The translations under genes and the position numbers were made by a program. From Myxococcales bacterium (GTDB lineage: Bacteria > Myxococcota > Myxococcia > Myxococcales > JAJYLH01), in assembly GCA_021787845.1 (NCBI GenBank), contig JAJYLH010000037.1:1-57666 (forward strand): a stretch of 57,666 bases of DNA. The letters are read 5' to 3'. Below are positions 45,284-54,446 of this stretch, one piece after another. How positions within the stretch are numbered: position 1 is the first letter of the stretch; every line of letters begins with the position of its first letter. Below the pieces are notes generated by a model. It did not search any database and was not told the DNA's origin. It worked only from the letters and a program-made list of their open reading frames with translations.

Positions 45284-46324
45284 GTGAAAGTGGTCGGCGA
45301 CTCGCCGCTCTACCAGCTCACCCTCGCGCGCCTGAAGCTCCTTTTTCGCGAGCCGGGCGCGATGTTCTGGACGTTCGGCTTCCCGATGGTGCTCGCCATC
45401 GCGCTGGGCATCGCCTTTCGCAACCAGCCGCCGGAGCCGGTTCGGGCAGCGGTGCAGGATGGCTCTGGCGCTGCCGCCATGCTCAGCGCCCTGGCGAAGA
45501 GCGCGCGGGTCAAGCCGGAGCTCCTGTCCGCCGCGAGCGCGCGCCAGGCGCTGCGGGACGGCGCGGTCGCCATCGTCGTCGCGCCGGGGGATCCGGTCAC
45601 CTACGTGTTCGACCCGACCCGGCCCGACAGCCGCCTCGCGCGCCTCGTGGTGAACGACGTGCTCCAGCGCGCGCTCGGCCGCAAGGACGTCACCCGGGCC
45701 CGGGACGAGATGGTGACCGAGCCGGGCGCCCGCTACATCGATTTTCTGATTCCCGGGCTCCTCGGCCTCATCCTGATGTCGAGCGGGCTGTGGGGCATCG
45801 GCTACACCATCGTCGAGACGAGGACCAAGAACCTCCTGAAGAGGATGCTCGCGACGCCGATGAGGCGGGGCGATTTCCTCTTGTCGTTCGTCTTGATGCG
45901 GGTGGTGTTCCTCTTCGCCGAGGTACCGGTGCTGGTCGGCTTCGGCCACTTCGTCTTCGGAGTCCCGGTGCGGGGTTCGCTTGCGCTCTTGCTCCTCGTC
46001 TCGTTGCTCGGGGCGCTGTCTTTCGGCGGCATCGGCCTGTTGCTCGCGAGCCGCGCGCAGAACATCCAGACCGTCAGCGGGCTGATGAACCTGGTGATGA
46101 TGCCGATGTACGTCGGCTCCGGCGTGTTCTTCTCGATTTCCAAATTCCCGAAAGCGGTGCAGCCCTACTTGAAAGCGCTTCCGCTCACCGCGTTGAACGA
46201 CGCCCTGCGGGCGATCATGAACGAGGGCGCCGGGCTCGCCGGGGTCCTCCCGCAGCTCGCGATTCTGACGGGCATCACCGTGGTCTCCTTCGCGGTGGCC
46301 GTGAAGCTCTTTCGCTGGTCGTAG
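45284..46324 (+). CDS. ABC-2 type transporter permease
   Basis: A 346-residue membrane protein with six hydrophobic segments. One lies near the N-terminus (FWTFGFPMVLAIALGIAF), followed by an extracytoplasmic domain of ~140 residues, then five more after PGLLGLILMSSGLWGIGYTI. The ABC-2 pattern TRTKNLLKRMLATPM is clear. The start is GTG at 45284 with GAGGA upstream, 11 bp after the ATPase gene, so both form an exporter of unknown substrate. Confidence 0.92.
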   Translation: MKVVGDSPLYQLTLARLKLLFREPGAMFWTFGFPMVLAIALGIAFRNQPPEPVRAAVQDGSGAAAMLSALAKSARVKPELLSAASARQALRDGAVAIVVAPGDPVTYVFDPTRPDSRLARLVVNDVLQRALGRKDVTRARDEMVTEPGARYIDFLIPGLLGLILMSSGLWGIGYTIVETRTKNLLKRMLATPMRRGDFLLSFVLMRVVFLFAEVPVLVGFGHFVFGVPVRGSLALLLLVSLLGALSFGGIGLLLASRAQNIQTVSGLMNLVMMPMYVGSGVFFSISKFPKAVQPYLKALPLTALNDALRAIMNEGAGLAGVLPQLAILTGITVVSFAVAVKLFRWS

Positions 46325-46392
46325 GATGGGCGGCGCGTCGCCCATGCACGGACGTTCGCAAGGGATCGATGCCCTTCGACCGAGGAGAATCG

Positions 46393-47061
46393 ATGCGCGA
46401 CCCGGTGGCGCTCGCCTGGAGCGGACGCATTCCAGAAGCTCGCGCGCTGGCGGTGGAGCAGGCCGAGAGCGCTGATCCTCTGCTCGCCGGCCAGGGGCTG
46501 GAGGCGCTGGGCGTCTTGGGGCGGGAGCATGGCGTGCGGGCGGACGAGCGAATCGAGCGGTTGCTGATCGATCGCGCGCGGGAAGAGGGGCCGCTGGCGC
46601 GGCGGGCGTTCGAGGCGGCGATGGAGCTCGATTCGCGGGCGCTCGAGCCGCTGGTGACCGAGCTGTTCCGGCGGGGGAGGTCCCGGTGGGAGGTGCTGCG
46701 CTATGCGGGAGAGCTGCCGAGTTACGGCATCGCTCGCGCACTGGCGGAGGGCTGGGGCTCGATTCCCGGCGATCTGCGGGACGAGGCGCTCTTGACCTCG
46801 TGCGCGATGCCGGCGGCGAATCCGGCCGAGTGCGACGACTGGGGGGCGAAGGCGCTCCTGGCGACCAGCGACCCGCGGGAGTCGGTGCGGGTGGCGGCGT
46901 TCACGGCGCTGCGGGTCTGGGCCTACGTGCCGGCGGGCGAAGCCTGCGCTGCGGCGATGATGGACGAGAGCCCTGCCGTTCGGCGCGAGGTGGAGCGCGC
47001 CCTCGCGGAGATCGACGCCGACCGCCTCGCGAAGGCTCGGGAGCAGCTCGCCCGGCGCTGA
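46393..47061 (+). CDS. HEAT-repeat-like helical protein
   Basis: A 222-residue all-helical, Ala/Glu/Arg-rich protein with short repeats such as EGPLARRAFEAAMELDSRAL and SPAVRREVERALAEIDADRL, resembling HEAT/PBS-lyase repeats. There is no signal peptide. The ATG at 46393 is chosen because GAGGAG lies 6 nt upstream; an ATG at 46369 is possible. It follows the ABC permease by 68 bp and may be co-transcribed. A protein-protein interaction role is likely but unspecified. Confidence 0.7.
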   Translation: MRDPVALAWSGRIPEARALAVEQAESADPLLAGQGLEALGVLGREHGVRADERIERLLIDRAREEGPLARRAFEAAMELDSRALEPLVTELFRRGRSRWEVLRYAGELPSYGIARALAEGWGSIPGDLRDEALLTSCAMPAANPAECDDWGAKALLATSDPRESVRVAAFTALRVWAYVPAGEACAAAMMDESPAVRREVERALAEIDADRLAKAREQLARR

Positions 47062-47097
47062 AGCACGTGCCAGAGGCGGGCTGCGGGGGCCGCGCGC

Positions 47098-48828
47098 TCA
47101 CCGGAACCGGTGCGCAATGGGGAAGCGCCAGCCCTCGCCGAAAGCCCGGGGGGTCACCCGCAGCACCGGCGCGGCCTGGCGGCGCTTGTACTCGCTCGCG
47201 CGGACGAGCAAGAGCACCCGGTCGATGGTCTGACGGTCGATCGCCGGCTCGTCGCGGGCGATGTCCGCCGCCGACTCGCGCGCCTCCACGTACCGCCGCA
47301 GAATCCGGTCGAGCTCCTCGTAGGGCGGCAGCGAGTCCTGGTCGGTCTGGTCGGCCTTCAGCTCCGCGCTCGGCGGCCGGGTCAGAATCCTCTCGGGGAC
47401 GAGGCCCGGCGACAGCGCGTTCACCCGCCGGACGAGCGCGTACACCAAGGTCTTCGGAAGGTCGCCGATCACCGCGAGCCCGCCGGCCATGTCGCCGTAG
47501 AGCGTGCAGTAGCCGGTCGCGAGCTCGCTCTTGTTGCCGGTCGTCAGCAGCAGCGTCCCGAACTTGTTCGACATCGCCATCAGGAGCGCGCCGCGCACGC
47601 GGGCCTGGAGGTTCTCTTCCGCGGTGTCCGACGCGCGGCCCTGGAACGGCTCTCGCAAGAGCTCGAGGTAGCTCGCGAACGGCCGCTCGATGGGGAGCAC
47701 GAGGTGGTGGACGCCGAGGTTGCGGGCCAGGGAAGCGGCGTCGTCGTTCGACATCGCTGCCGTATAGCGGGAGGGCATCGACAGGGTCGTCACCTGCTCG
47801 GCCCCGAGCGCCCGCGCGGCGATCACCGCGACGAGGGCGGAGTCGATGCCGCCCGACAGCCCCAGCACCGCGCCGTGGAACCCGGTCTTGCGCGCGTAGT
47901 CGCGGGTCCCGAGAACCAGGGCTTGGAGCAGCTCGTCCAGGTCGGTCGCGGACAGGTCCTCGGCGAGCGGCGTCATGATCAGCGTCGCCTCGCCGATGGT
48001 CTGGGCGGTCTTGGTCGCGAGAAGCGGCTCCGACTCGGCGTGGGTGAGCGCCCCGGGCGACGGCTCGAGGTCGACGACCGTCAGCGCTTCTTCGAACGCC
48101 GGCCCCCGCGCGAGCAGATGCCCGCCAGCATCGACCGCGAACGACTGGCCGTCGAAGACGAGCGCGTCGTTTCCGCCGACCAGGTTCGCCATCGCCACCG
48201 GCAAACCGTGGTGGCGCGCGGCGGCGGCGATCATCGTCTGGCGCAGGGCGGGCTTGCCGACCGCGTAGGGCGAGGCCGAGAGGTTGACGACGAGCTGCGC
48301 GCCCCTTTCGGCGACCTCGACCATCGGGTCCTGGTGATAGCGGCGGCGGCGCCAGAACTGCTTGTCGTTCCAGAGGTCCTCGCAGATGGTGATCCCGAGG
48401 CGGATGCCGTCCAGCAGGGCGACAGCGGTCTCGGGGGCCGGGTCGAAATAGCGGCCCTCGTCGAAGACGTCGTAGGTCGGCAGGAGGCTCTTGCGCCCCC
48501 GGGCGACGACGCGGCCGCCGTCGATGAGCACCGCGGCGTTGTAGAGGCCCGCGCCCTCGCCGCCGTGGGCTTCGATGGTGCCGACGAGGAGCGCCACGCC
48601 CTCCGGCAGCGGTCCTGAGACCAGCTCCTCCAGCGCCCGGTCGGCGCCGGCGACGAAGGCGGGCAGCTCGAGGAAGTCGCGGGGCGGATAGCCGGTCAGC
48701 GCCAGCTCGGGGCCGACGACGAGCCGGGCGCCCCTGCGCGCGGATTCACCGGCGGCCTGCCGGACGCGGGCCACGTTTCCGGCGAAATCGCCGACCACGG
48801 TGTCGACTTGCGCGAGAGCGATGCGCAT
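47098..48828 (-). CDS. nadE: Glutamine-dependent NAD+ synthetase
   Basis: A 576-residue two-domain enzyme that makes NAD+ from deamido-NAD+ using glutamine. The N-terminal nitrilase-type glutaminase has the catalytic triad Glu41 (PELALTGYPP), Lys113 (GRKSLLPTYDVFDE) and Cys149 (ICEDLWND). The C-terminal ATP-pyrophosphatase domain has the P-loop LSGGIDSA, then TTGNKSELATGYCTLYGDMA and PPSAELKADQTDQDSLPPY. The length suits the ~540-580-residue bacterial form. It is convergent with the HEAT-like gene, with a 36-bp gap, and divergent from hsp20. Confidence 0.97.
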   Translation of the reverse strand: MRIALAQVDTVVGDFAGNVARVRQAAGESARRGARLVVGPELALTGYPPRDFLELPAFVAGADRALEELVSGPLPEGVALLVGTIEAHGGEGAGLYNAAVLIDGGRVVARGRKSLLPTYDVFDEGRYFDPAPETAVALLDGIRLGITICEDLWNDKQFWRRRRYHQDPMVEVAERGAQLVVNLSASPYAVGKPALRQTMIAAAARHHGLPVAMANLVGGNDALVFDGQSFAVDAGGHLLARGPAFEEALTVVDLEPSPGALTHAESEPLLATKTAQTIGEATLIMTPLAEDLSATDLDELLQALVLGTRDYARKTGFHGAVLGLSGGIDSALVAVIAARALGAEQVTTLSMPSRYTAAMSNDDAASLARNLGVHHLVLPIERPFASYLELLREPFQGRASDTAEENLQARVRGALLMAMSNKFGTLLLTTGNKSELATGYCTLYGDMAGGLAVIGDLPKTLVYALVRRVNALSPGLVPERILTRPPSAELKADQTDQDSLPPYEELDRILRRYVEARESAADIARDEPAIDRQTIDRVLLLVRASEYKRRQAAPVLRVTPRAFGEGWRFPIAHRFR

Positions 48829-48988
48829 GGCGCGCGCATGGTAGCGCCGCTTCGGGACTCGCCCGCGGGATGCGTCCTTTCATCTGGAACCGCGCCGGCT
48901 CGGCGCATTGCGTCGCCCGCTCGCCCGCCGCAACGTAGGACCTAGGGAGCGGGCGTCGCGCGACGGGGCGCACGCAAAGGGGGCTGGC

Positions 48989-49453
48989 GTGGGCCAGTGG
49001 GATCCGTTCGCGGACGTGTTTCACATCACCGAGCGCTTCGGAGGGCGATTCAAGGACGGATGGCCCGCGGAAGCACTGCTAGCCGGCGACGGGGGTGCCG
49101 CTACCCCTTGCGCCGACGTGTTCGACGACCGGGAAGGGGTGACCGTCGAGGTGGAGCTGCCGGGCGTGGCCGCGCAGGACCTCGCGGTGACCGTTGCCGG
49201 CGACACGGTGGTGGTGGAGGCGGAGCGGAGGCTCTCGAATGCCAATGGGCGCCGGGTGCGGTCGCTGGAAGGCCGCTACGGGCGGATGCGCCGCGAGTTC
49301 GTGCTGCCGGTGCGCACCGAGACGGAGCACGCGCTGGCGGAGCTGTGTCGAGGGGTGCTGCGGATCTTCGTCCCCCGCGCGCAAGCACGATCGACGGCGA
49401 CCTTCACCCTGCCCGTGCGCGACGAAGAGCCGGTGGAAGTGCCGGTGGGCTGA
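48989..49453 (+). CDS. Hsp20-family small heat-shock protein
   Basis: A 154-residue alpha-crystallin-domain chaperone that would bind unfolding proteins in the cytoplasm. The domain runs from about residue 40: CADVFDDREGVTVEVELPGV, DLAVTVAGDTVVVEAER, and the strand motif GRYGRMRREFVLP. The short N-terminal arm is MGQWDPFADVF. The C-terminus lacks a clear IxI motif. The start GTG at 48989 has AAGGGGG upstream; the in-frame ORF extends further upstream without support. A heat-shock promoter is expected in 48829-48988, but I could not define one. Confidence 0.88.
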   Translation: MGQWDPFADVFHITERFGGRFKDGWPAEALLAGDGGAATPCADVFDDREGVTVEVELPGVAAQDLAVTVAGDTVVVEAERRLSNANGRRVRSLEGRYGRMRREFVLPVRTETEHALAELCRGVLRIFVPRAQARSTATFTLPVRDEEPVEVPVG

Positions 49454-49489
49454 ACGGCGCTCAGCCACCAGCATCGCCGGCCAACGTCC

Positions 49490-49525
49490 GATCGGACCGA
49501 TCGGACCGATCCGACCGATCGGTCA
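49490..49525. repeat. 9-bp repeat array, GATCSGWCS family, 4 units
   Basis: Units GATCGGACC, GATCGGACC, GATCCGACC and GATCGGTCA lie between the convergent hsp20 and pyrF genes and occupy most of the 104-bp gap. The array may form a hairpin and end both transcripts. Confidence 0.85.
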
Positions 49526-49557
49526 TGTCGGGCGGCGGCGAGTCCCGCGCCTTTCGC

Positions 49558-50265
49558 CTAACCAATCTCCTCCGCGATGCGCCGGGCGGCTTGTGCGGGG
49601 TCCGCCGCCTCCCGGAGCGGCCGGCCGACGACAAGGTAGTCGGCACCGGCGTCGAGGGCCGCTCGCGGGGTCGCCGCCCGCGCCTGGTCACCGGGAGCGC
49701 TCCCGGCTGGCCGAATTCCCGGGACCACCAGAACTGGCGCCGCACCCAGCGCCGCCCGTATCGCCGCCACCTCGTGCGGCGAGCAGACGAGCCCGTCGGC
49801 GCCGGCCTCCACCGCGAGACGCGCGAGCCTCACGACGTGCTCCTCCACCGAGCCGTCGATCGATTGCGCCGCGAGGTCGGCCGGCGCGAGGCTCGTCAGC
49901 ACGGTCACCGCCAGGAGCAACGGGCGCTCTCCAGCAGCGCTTTCGAGGCCAGCTCGCGCCGCGCCGATCATCTTGCGCCCGCCGGCGGCGTGGACGGTGA
50001 GCATCCGGATGCCGAGCCGTGCCGCGCTCCTCGCCGCGCCTTCGACCGTGTTCGGGATGTCGTGCAGCTTCAGGTCGAGGAACACCGGCAGCCCGGCATC
50101 CTGGGCGACCCGCACCGCTCTTGCCCCCTCCGCGACGAACAGCTCCAGCCCGACCTTGGCGAGCCCCACGTGGCCGGCGAGCTGACGGCAGAGAGAGCGC
50201 GCTTCGTCGAGGGCTGGCACGTCGAGCGCGGCGATGAGGCGGTCTTTCGGAGCGAGGTCACGCAC
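49558..50265 (-). CDS. pyrF: Orotidine 5'-phosphate decarboxylase
   Basis: A 235-residue TIM-barrel enzyme that forms UMP in pyrimidine synthesis. The catalytic segment [13 protein letters not shown] carries the Asp-Lys-Asp array. LIAALDVP at the N-terminus, [17 protein letters not shown] and [10 protein letters not shown] (phosphate-binding Arg) also fit the family. The start is GTG at 50265. It lies 152 bp downstream of proS on the same strand, separated by a strong inverted repeat, so co-transcription is uncertain. Confidence 0.96.
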   Translation of the reverse strand: MRDLAPKDRLIAALDVPALDEARSLCRQLAGHVGLAKVGLELFVAEGARAVRVAQDAGLPVFLDLKLHDIPNTVEGAARSAARLGIRMLTVHAAGGRKMIGAARAGLESAAGERPLLLAVTVLTSLAPADLAAQSIDGSVEEHVVRLARLAVEAGADGLVCSPHEVAAIRAALGAAPVLVVPGIRPAGSAPGDQARAATPRAALDAGADYLVVGRPLREAADPAQAARRIAEEIG

Positions 50266-50320
50266 GATTGATGCCCAGAACTCTGCGCCCGCACAATCCG
50301 CTCATCGTGAGCGATTCCCC

Positions 50321-50400
50321 CCGCTCATCCTGAGCGCAGTCGAAGGATGAGCGCCCCGAGAGAAGCCCGCTGGTCCCTCGACTGCGCTCGGGATGAGCGG
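50321..50400. repeat. Inverted repeat CCGCTCATCCTGAGCGCAGT between proS and pyrF
   Basis: Bases 50321-50346 and 50375-50400 are inverted copies with two mismatches in 26. A related small hairpin CGCTCA-TCG-TGAGCG lies at 50300-50314. Motifs of this type (CTCATCCTGAGCG.AGTCGAAGG) recur in intergenic DNA of many bacterial genomes. It can act as a transcript-end hairpin for proS. Confidence 0.7.
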
Positions 50401-50417
50401 TCTCTCGCAGGCCGAGC

Positions 50418-52136
50418 TCAGCGTCCCCGGCCAGCCAGGGCACCGAGTACCGCGAACTCGCGCTGCAGATCGTCGAGGGACTTGAGCTCGATCTCCTTCG
50501 AGTCGCGCTTCTTCCACTCGACCTTGCCCTGAGCGAGAGCCTTCTTGCCCACCGCGACGCGCACCGGCAGCCCGATGAGGTCGGCGTCCTTGAACTTCAC
50601 CCCCGGCCGCTCGTCGCGGTCGTCGAGCAGCACCTCCACGCCCGCCGCGGTCAGTTGCTGGTAGAGCTTCTCGGTCGTCTCCTTCACCTGCGGGTCGTTC
50701 GGCTGGAGCGGCAGGAGCGCCACCTGGAACGGCGCGATCGACATCGGCCAGAGGATGCCGTCGTCGTCGTGGTGCAGCTCGACGCTCGCGGCGAGGATGC
50801 GCTCGACGCCGATGCCGTAGCTGCCCATGACGATGGGCGACTCTTTCCCGTCGGGGCCGAGGACCGTCGCACCCATCGTCTGCGAGTAGCGCAGGCCCAG
50901 CTTGAAGATGTGGCCGAGCTCCAGCGCTTTCGCCACCTGCAAGGGCCGCTGCCCCTTCGGGTCGAGCTCGCCTTCCTTCACCAGCCTGAGGTCGACCCAC
51001 TCCGGCGTGAAGTCGCGGCCGGGCACGACGCCGCGCAGGTGGAAGCCGTCCTCGTTGGCGCCGGTGACCATGTTGGTGCGGCCCTGGAGCGCGTGGTCGG
51101 CGAGGATCTTGAGCCCGCGCACGCCGACGGCGCCCAAGGACCCCGGCAGCGCTCCTAACGCCGAACGAATCTCCTCCGGATGCGCGGGACGGTGGTCGGT
51201 CGAGCCGGCCGCGGCGGCGAGCTTCGCTTCCACCAGCTCGTGATCGCCCCGCAGGAGCGCCAGCACCAGGTTGCCGTTCACCATGTAGACGAGCGTCTTG
51301 ATCTGCCGCTTGGCGCTGACCTCGAACGGCGGCTGCTCCAGGTCCTCGATCGTGCGCACGCCGGGCGTCGGGAACTTCTCCGGCTTCTCGGGACCGGTCT
51401 CGTCCTCTTCGGCGGGGATGACGCTCGTCGCCTTCTCCACGTTGGCCGCGTAGCCGCTCTCGACGTTGAACGCGATCAGGTCCTCGCCGGCGTCGGTCTT
51501 GACCATGAACTCGGTCGAGGCCTTGCCGCCCATCGCGCCGGTGTCGGCGTCGACCTGGACGAAGGTGAGCCCGCAGCGCTCGAAGATGCGCTCGTAGGCG
51601 TGCCGGTGCGCCTCGTAGGAGCGGTCCAGCCCCTCCCAGTCGAAGTCGAAGGAGTACGAGTCCTTCATCGTGAACTGGCGCACCCGCAGGAGGCCCGACT
51701 TCGGCCGCGGCTCGTCGCGGAACTTGGTCTGGATCTGGTACCAGAACTGGGGGAGCTGCTTGTACGAGCGCACCTCGCCGCGGGCGATGGCGGTGAAGAC
51801 TTCCTCGTGGGTCATCGCCAGGCACAAGTCGGCGCCCTTGCGGTCCTTCAAGCGGAACATGTTCTCGCCCATGCCGGTCCAACGGCCGCTCTCCTCCCAC
51901 AGCTCGCGCGGGCTCAGCGCCGGCAGGTGGAACTCCTGCCCGCCGATGGCGTTCATCTCGTCGCGGATGATCGCCTGGATCTTGTTGAGCGAGCGTTGCG
52001 CGAGCGGGAGGACCGAGTAGATGCCGGCGGAGAGCTGGCGGATGAATCCCGCGCGCACGAGCAGCTTGTGGCTCGGCACCTGCGCGTCGGCGGGCGCCTC
52101 CTTCAGGGTCGGGATGAACATCTGCGAGTAGCGCAT
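50418..52136 (-). CDS. proS: Prolyl-tRNA synthetase (bacterial type, with editing domain)
   Basis: A 572-residue class II aminoacyl-tRNA synthetase charging tRNA-Pro. Motif 2 lies around RYKQ-like [26 protein letters not shown] (split here as [13 protein letters not shown] and [10 protein letters not shown]), motif 3 in [13 protein letters not shown]. The insertion editing domain occupies about 220-400 (for example [30 protein letters not shown]). The anticodon-binding domain is C-terminal ([33 protein letters not shown]). The ATG at 52136, giving [15 protein letters not shown], is the family's normal start; longer in-frame extensions are not used. Confidence 0.97.
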   Translation of the reverse strand: MRYSQMFIPTLKEAPADAQVPSHKLLVRAGFIRQLSAGIYSVLPLAQRSLNKIQAIIRDEMNAIGGQEFHLPALSPRELWEESGRWTGMGENMFRLKDRKGADLCLAMTHEEVFTAIARGEVRSYKQLPQFWYQIQTKFRDEPRPKSGLLRVRQFTMKDSYSFDFDWEGLDRSYEAHRHAYERIFERCGLTFVQVDADTGAMGGKASTEFMVKTDAGEDLIAFNVESGYAANVEKATSVIPAEEDETGPEKPEKFPTPGVRTIEDLEQPPFEVSAKRQIKTLVYMVNGNLVLALLRGDHELVEAKLAAAAGSTDHRPAHPEEIRSALGALPGSLGAVGVRGLKILADHALQGRTNMVTGANEDGFHLRGVVPGRDFTPEWVDLRLVKEGELDPKGQRPLQVAKALELGHIFKLGLRYSQTMGATVLGPDGKESPIVMGSYGIGVERILAASVELHHDDDGILWPMSIAPFQVALLPLQPNDPQVKETTEKLYQQLTAAGVEVLLDDRDERPGVKFKDADLIGLPVRVAVGKKALAQGKVEWKKRDSKEIELKSLDDLQREFAVLGALAGRGR

Positions 52137-52368
52137 CCTTGAGCACCTCAGAAAAAGGGGAGGCGGAAAATAGCACCCATCCGGTGACGCCGTAGGGCGG
52201 GTACTCGCCCGCCGCCGTAGCGTCACGGCAGGGGACGAGCCCCTCCCTACGACGACCGATCGGACGCGAACCCGCTGAATCGTCGCGGATTTCCCAGGCG
52301 CGTGGAGCCGGCGAAGCTTCTCGCGCGCCTTGGTCGCGACCGTGTTATACGCGCTCGCGCGATGAGCA

Positions 52369-52443
52369 GGGCCCGTAGCTCAGCGGTAGAGCTCTCGGCT
52401 CATAACCGAATCGGCCCAGGTTCGAATCCTGGCGGGCCCACCA
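52369..52443 (+). tRNA. tRNA with CAU anticodon (elongator Met, or Ile2)
   Basis: The acceptor stem GGGCCCG (52369-52375) pairs with CGGGCCC (52433-52439), followed by A and an encoded CCA (52441-52443). D arm GCTCAGCGGTAGAGC, anticodon loop CTCATAA and T arm CAGGTTCGAATCCTG are normal. The perfect 1-72 pair and the lack of three G-C pairs next to the anticodon loop exclude initiator tRNA. I cannot decide between elongator Met and the lysidine-modified Ile2 type from sequence alone. Confidence 0.95.
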
Positions 52444-52489
52444 GGATGACTTAGGGCTCGAGGCGGGGAACAGCAGAGGAGAAGAGACG

Positions 52490-53218
52490 TTGCGCAACAG
52501 GTTGGCGGCTCTCGAACGGCTCCAGGCCGTGGACTCGGAGCTGGACGGGCTCGCGGCGCGAGCGGCGCGGTTCCCCGCTCAGCGGGCGGCGCTCCAAGCG
52601 GAGGTCACGAAAGCCCAAGAGGAGGCTGACCAGGAGCGGGGCCGGCTGGCCGACAACGAGCGGGCGAGGCGGACGCTGTCGACCCAGCTCGAGGCCGACC
52701 GCGACAAGGTGAAGAAGTGGGAGACCCGGCTGCCGAACCTCAAGCACCCGCGCGAGTTCGCGGCGCTGCAGCGCGAGGTCGAGGGCCAGAAGCGCACGAA
52801 CCTGCAGAGCGAGGAGGAGCTCAAGCGCCTCAGCCAGGAGGCCGGCGAAATCAAGGCGGCGCTCGCGGCGAAGGAGGCGGAGGCGGCGGCGCGCCAGGCG
52901 GCGCTCGCCGACGAGACTCACGGCACCGCTTCCCAGGAGCAGGAGCTCGAGGAGGGCATCGCCCGGCTGACCAGGAGCCGCGAGGAAGCGAAGACGCAGG
53001 TCGACCCGCAGCTCTTGAAGACCTACGAGCGCATCCGCCAGCGCAAGCCGGGACCGGCGCTGATCCCCGCCTCGGGCGGGAGCTGCTCGGCGTGCCACCG
53101 GCGGCTGCCGCCACAGACGATGAACCGCCTCTACGTCGCGGGCGCCATCGAGCCTTGCCCGAGCTGCCAGCGGCTCGTCTACGTGCCGCCCGAACCGGAA
53201 GGCGCGCACCCGGGCTAG
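52490..53218 (+). CDS. Coiled-coil protein with C-terminal C4 zinc ribbon
   Basis: A 242-residue protein: a long coiled coil (about residues 5-160, rich in Glu, Arg, Leu and Ala) followed by a C4 zinc ribbon with SCSACHRRL and EPCPSCQRLVY. This is the CT398/zf-RING_7-like family, common in bacteria and sometimes linked to flagellar or RNA-related functions, with no firm role. The start appears to be TTG at 52490, with GAGGAG upstream, giving MRNRLAALERLQAVD. It begins 47 bp after the tRNA and may share its transcript. Confidence 0.85.
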   Translation: MRNRLAALERLQAVDSELDGLAARAARFPAQRAALQAEVTKAQEEADQERGRLADNERARRTLSTQLEADRDKVKKWETRLPNLKHPREFAALQREVEGQKRTNLQSEEELKRLSQEAGEIKAALAAKEAEAAARQAALADETHGTASQEQELEEGIARLTRSREEAKTQVDPQLLKTYERIRQRKPGPALIPASGGSCSACHRRLPPQTMNRLYVAGAIEPCPSCQRLVYVPPEPEGAHPG

Positions 53219-53352
53219 GCCCTCGCCGAAAGCCTCGTGGCTCGACGGCGCTCGCCATGAGCGGTCGACGCTTCGCGCGGACTTGCACCGCTCATCCCAT
53301 GCCTATCCGGTCGGCGCGCTGGTCGGATGTAGCATCCTATCCAGTTGACACA

Positions 53353-53510
53353 CTTGGAGCCGGACACGCCAGTGTCCGGGTACATGCACGGCCTAGAATG
53401 CTATCGGTAGTGCTGGGCCGCGGGCCCGGCGCCCGGCCAGCGGCGTGGCACCATGGGGGATCAATCGATCGCGTCGCCTGCACCCGGACTCTGGCGTGTC
53501 CGGGTCCAAG
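53353..53510. repeat. Palindromic element of the GGAGCCGG family
   Basis: Bases 53353-53387 and 53476-53510 are inverted repeats matching at 31 of 35 positions. The arms are close copies of those at 10269-10444 (shared GGAGCCGGACACG and AGTGTCCGGGT), while the interiors differ. The 362-bp gap between the zinc-ribbon and RNase H genes holds only this element; I see no gene there. Confidence 0.75.
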
Positions 53511-53580
53511 TGCATCGACCCGCTCACCTCGAGCGCCCATCGATGGATGGCGGCAACCGTTTCCGGCGAGGATCGAACCG

Positions 53581-54207
53581 ATGGCCCATCCGACGCTCGC
53601 CCAGGTGGTCGAGGCGATCGCCTCGGAGGAGCCGCTCGAGCGCGCGGCGGTGAAGCTCGGCGTGACGCGCGAGGAGCTGGTGAGCGTTCTGCGCGAGGCC
53701 GTCGCGACCCCGGTCTTTCGAGCGCCGGCGAAAGTGCGCGAGCGGCTTCTCCGAGCGCGAGAGGCGGCGCCGCCTGATGCCGGGCAGGAGCCCTCTCCCC
53801 GGGCCGCGCGTCGCGCGGTGCTCTACGTCGACGGCGCCTCGCGGGGGAACCCCGGTCCGGCGGGGGCAGGAGCGGTCCTGACGCTTCCCGGCGGGGAGAG
53901 CCACCGGCTGGGGCGCTTCCTCGGGGTGCGGACCAACAACCACGCCGAGTACCAGGGGGTGCTCCTGGGCCTCGCGAAAGCGCTCGAGCTCGGCGTGAAG
54001 GAGCTGGACGTCCGGGGCGACTCGATGCTGACGATGATGCAGCTCAAGGGCGAGTGGAAGCTGCGCAACGAGGGGCTCCGGCCGCTCTACGACGAGGCGC
54101 GCTCGCTCGCCCGAAGGTTCGCGGCGATCACGTTCCGCCACATCCCGCGGGAGGAGAACCAGGCCGCCGACGAGATGTCCAACCGCGCCATCGACGAGCG
54201 GATGTAG
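53581..54207 (+). CDS. RNase HI family protein with N-terminal extension
   Basis: A 208-residue protein whose residues ~78-208 form an RNase H fold. The active-site carboxylates are present: Asp84 (LYVDGASRGNPGPAG), Glu123 (TNNHAEYQG), Asp147 (VRGDSMLTMMQLKGEWK) and Asp197 (ENQAADEMSN). It should cut the RNA strand of RNA-DNA hybrids. The first ~70 residues form a helical region (LAQVVEAIASEEPLERAAVK) not found in classical RnhA. It lacks the basic protrusion of E. coli RNase HI, as in the archaeal-type/YpdQ-like subfamily. GAGGA precedes the ATG at 53581. Confidence 0.88.
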   Translation: MAHPTLAQVVEAIASEEPLERAAVKLGVTREELVSVLREAVATPVFRAPAKVRERLLRAREAAPPDAGQEPSPRAARRAVLYVDGASRGNPGPAGAGAVLTLPGGESHRLGRFLGVRTNNHAEYQGVLLGLAKALELGVKELDVRGDSMLTMMQLKGEWKLRNEGLRPLYDEARSLARRFAAITFRHIPREENQAADEMSNRAIDERM

Positions 54208-54247
54208 CGGCGGGTCGGGACGCGCTCACCGGTTCGCGCCGATGTCC

Positions 54248-54292
54248 GATCGGACCGATCGGACCGATCGGTCGGATCGGTCCGATCCGACG
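54248..54292. repeat. 9-bp repeat array, GATCSGWCS family, 5 units
   Basis: Units GATCGGACC, GATCGGACC, GATCGGTCG, GATCGGTCC and GATCCGACG lie between two same-strand genes, starting 40 bp after the RNase H stop. The array is nearly self-complementary around its middle. Confidence 0.85.
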
Positions 54293-54446
54293 GGCAAGAG
54301 GCGGTGAGGCCCATCGTGCCCGCGACGCGCGACCGGAACCTCGGGCCCGCCCTCGAGGAAGGCTCTCGAGCACCCTGGAAATGGCTGTCTCTTCGTGCGA
54401 CGCTTCCGACCTTGGCGATTGAAAAGGTCGCCGAAGGTGACGTCTC

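Noticed and set aside
52369-52443. Initiator tRNA-Met
   Set aside because: The first acceptor pair is G-C and the anticodon stem lacks the three consecutive G-C pairs of initiators.
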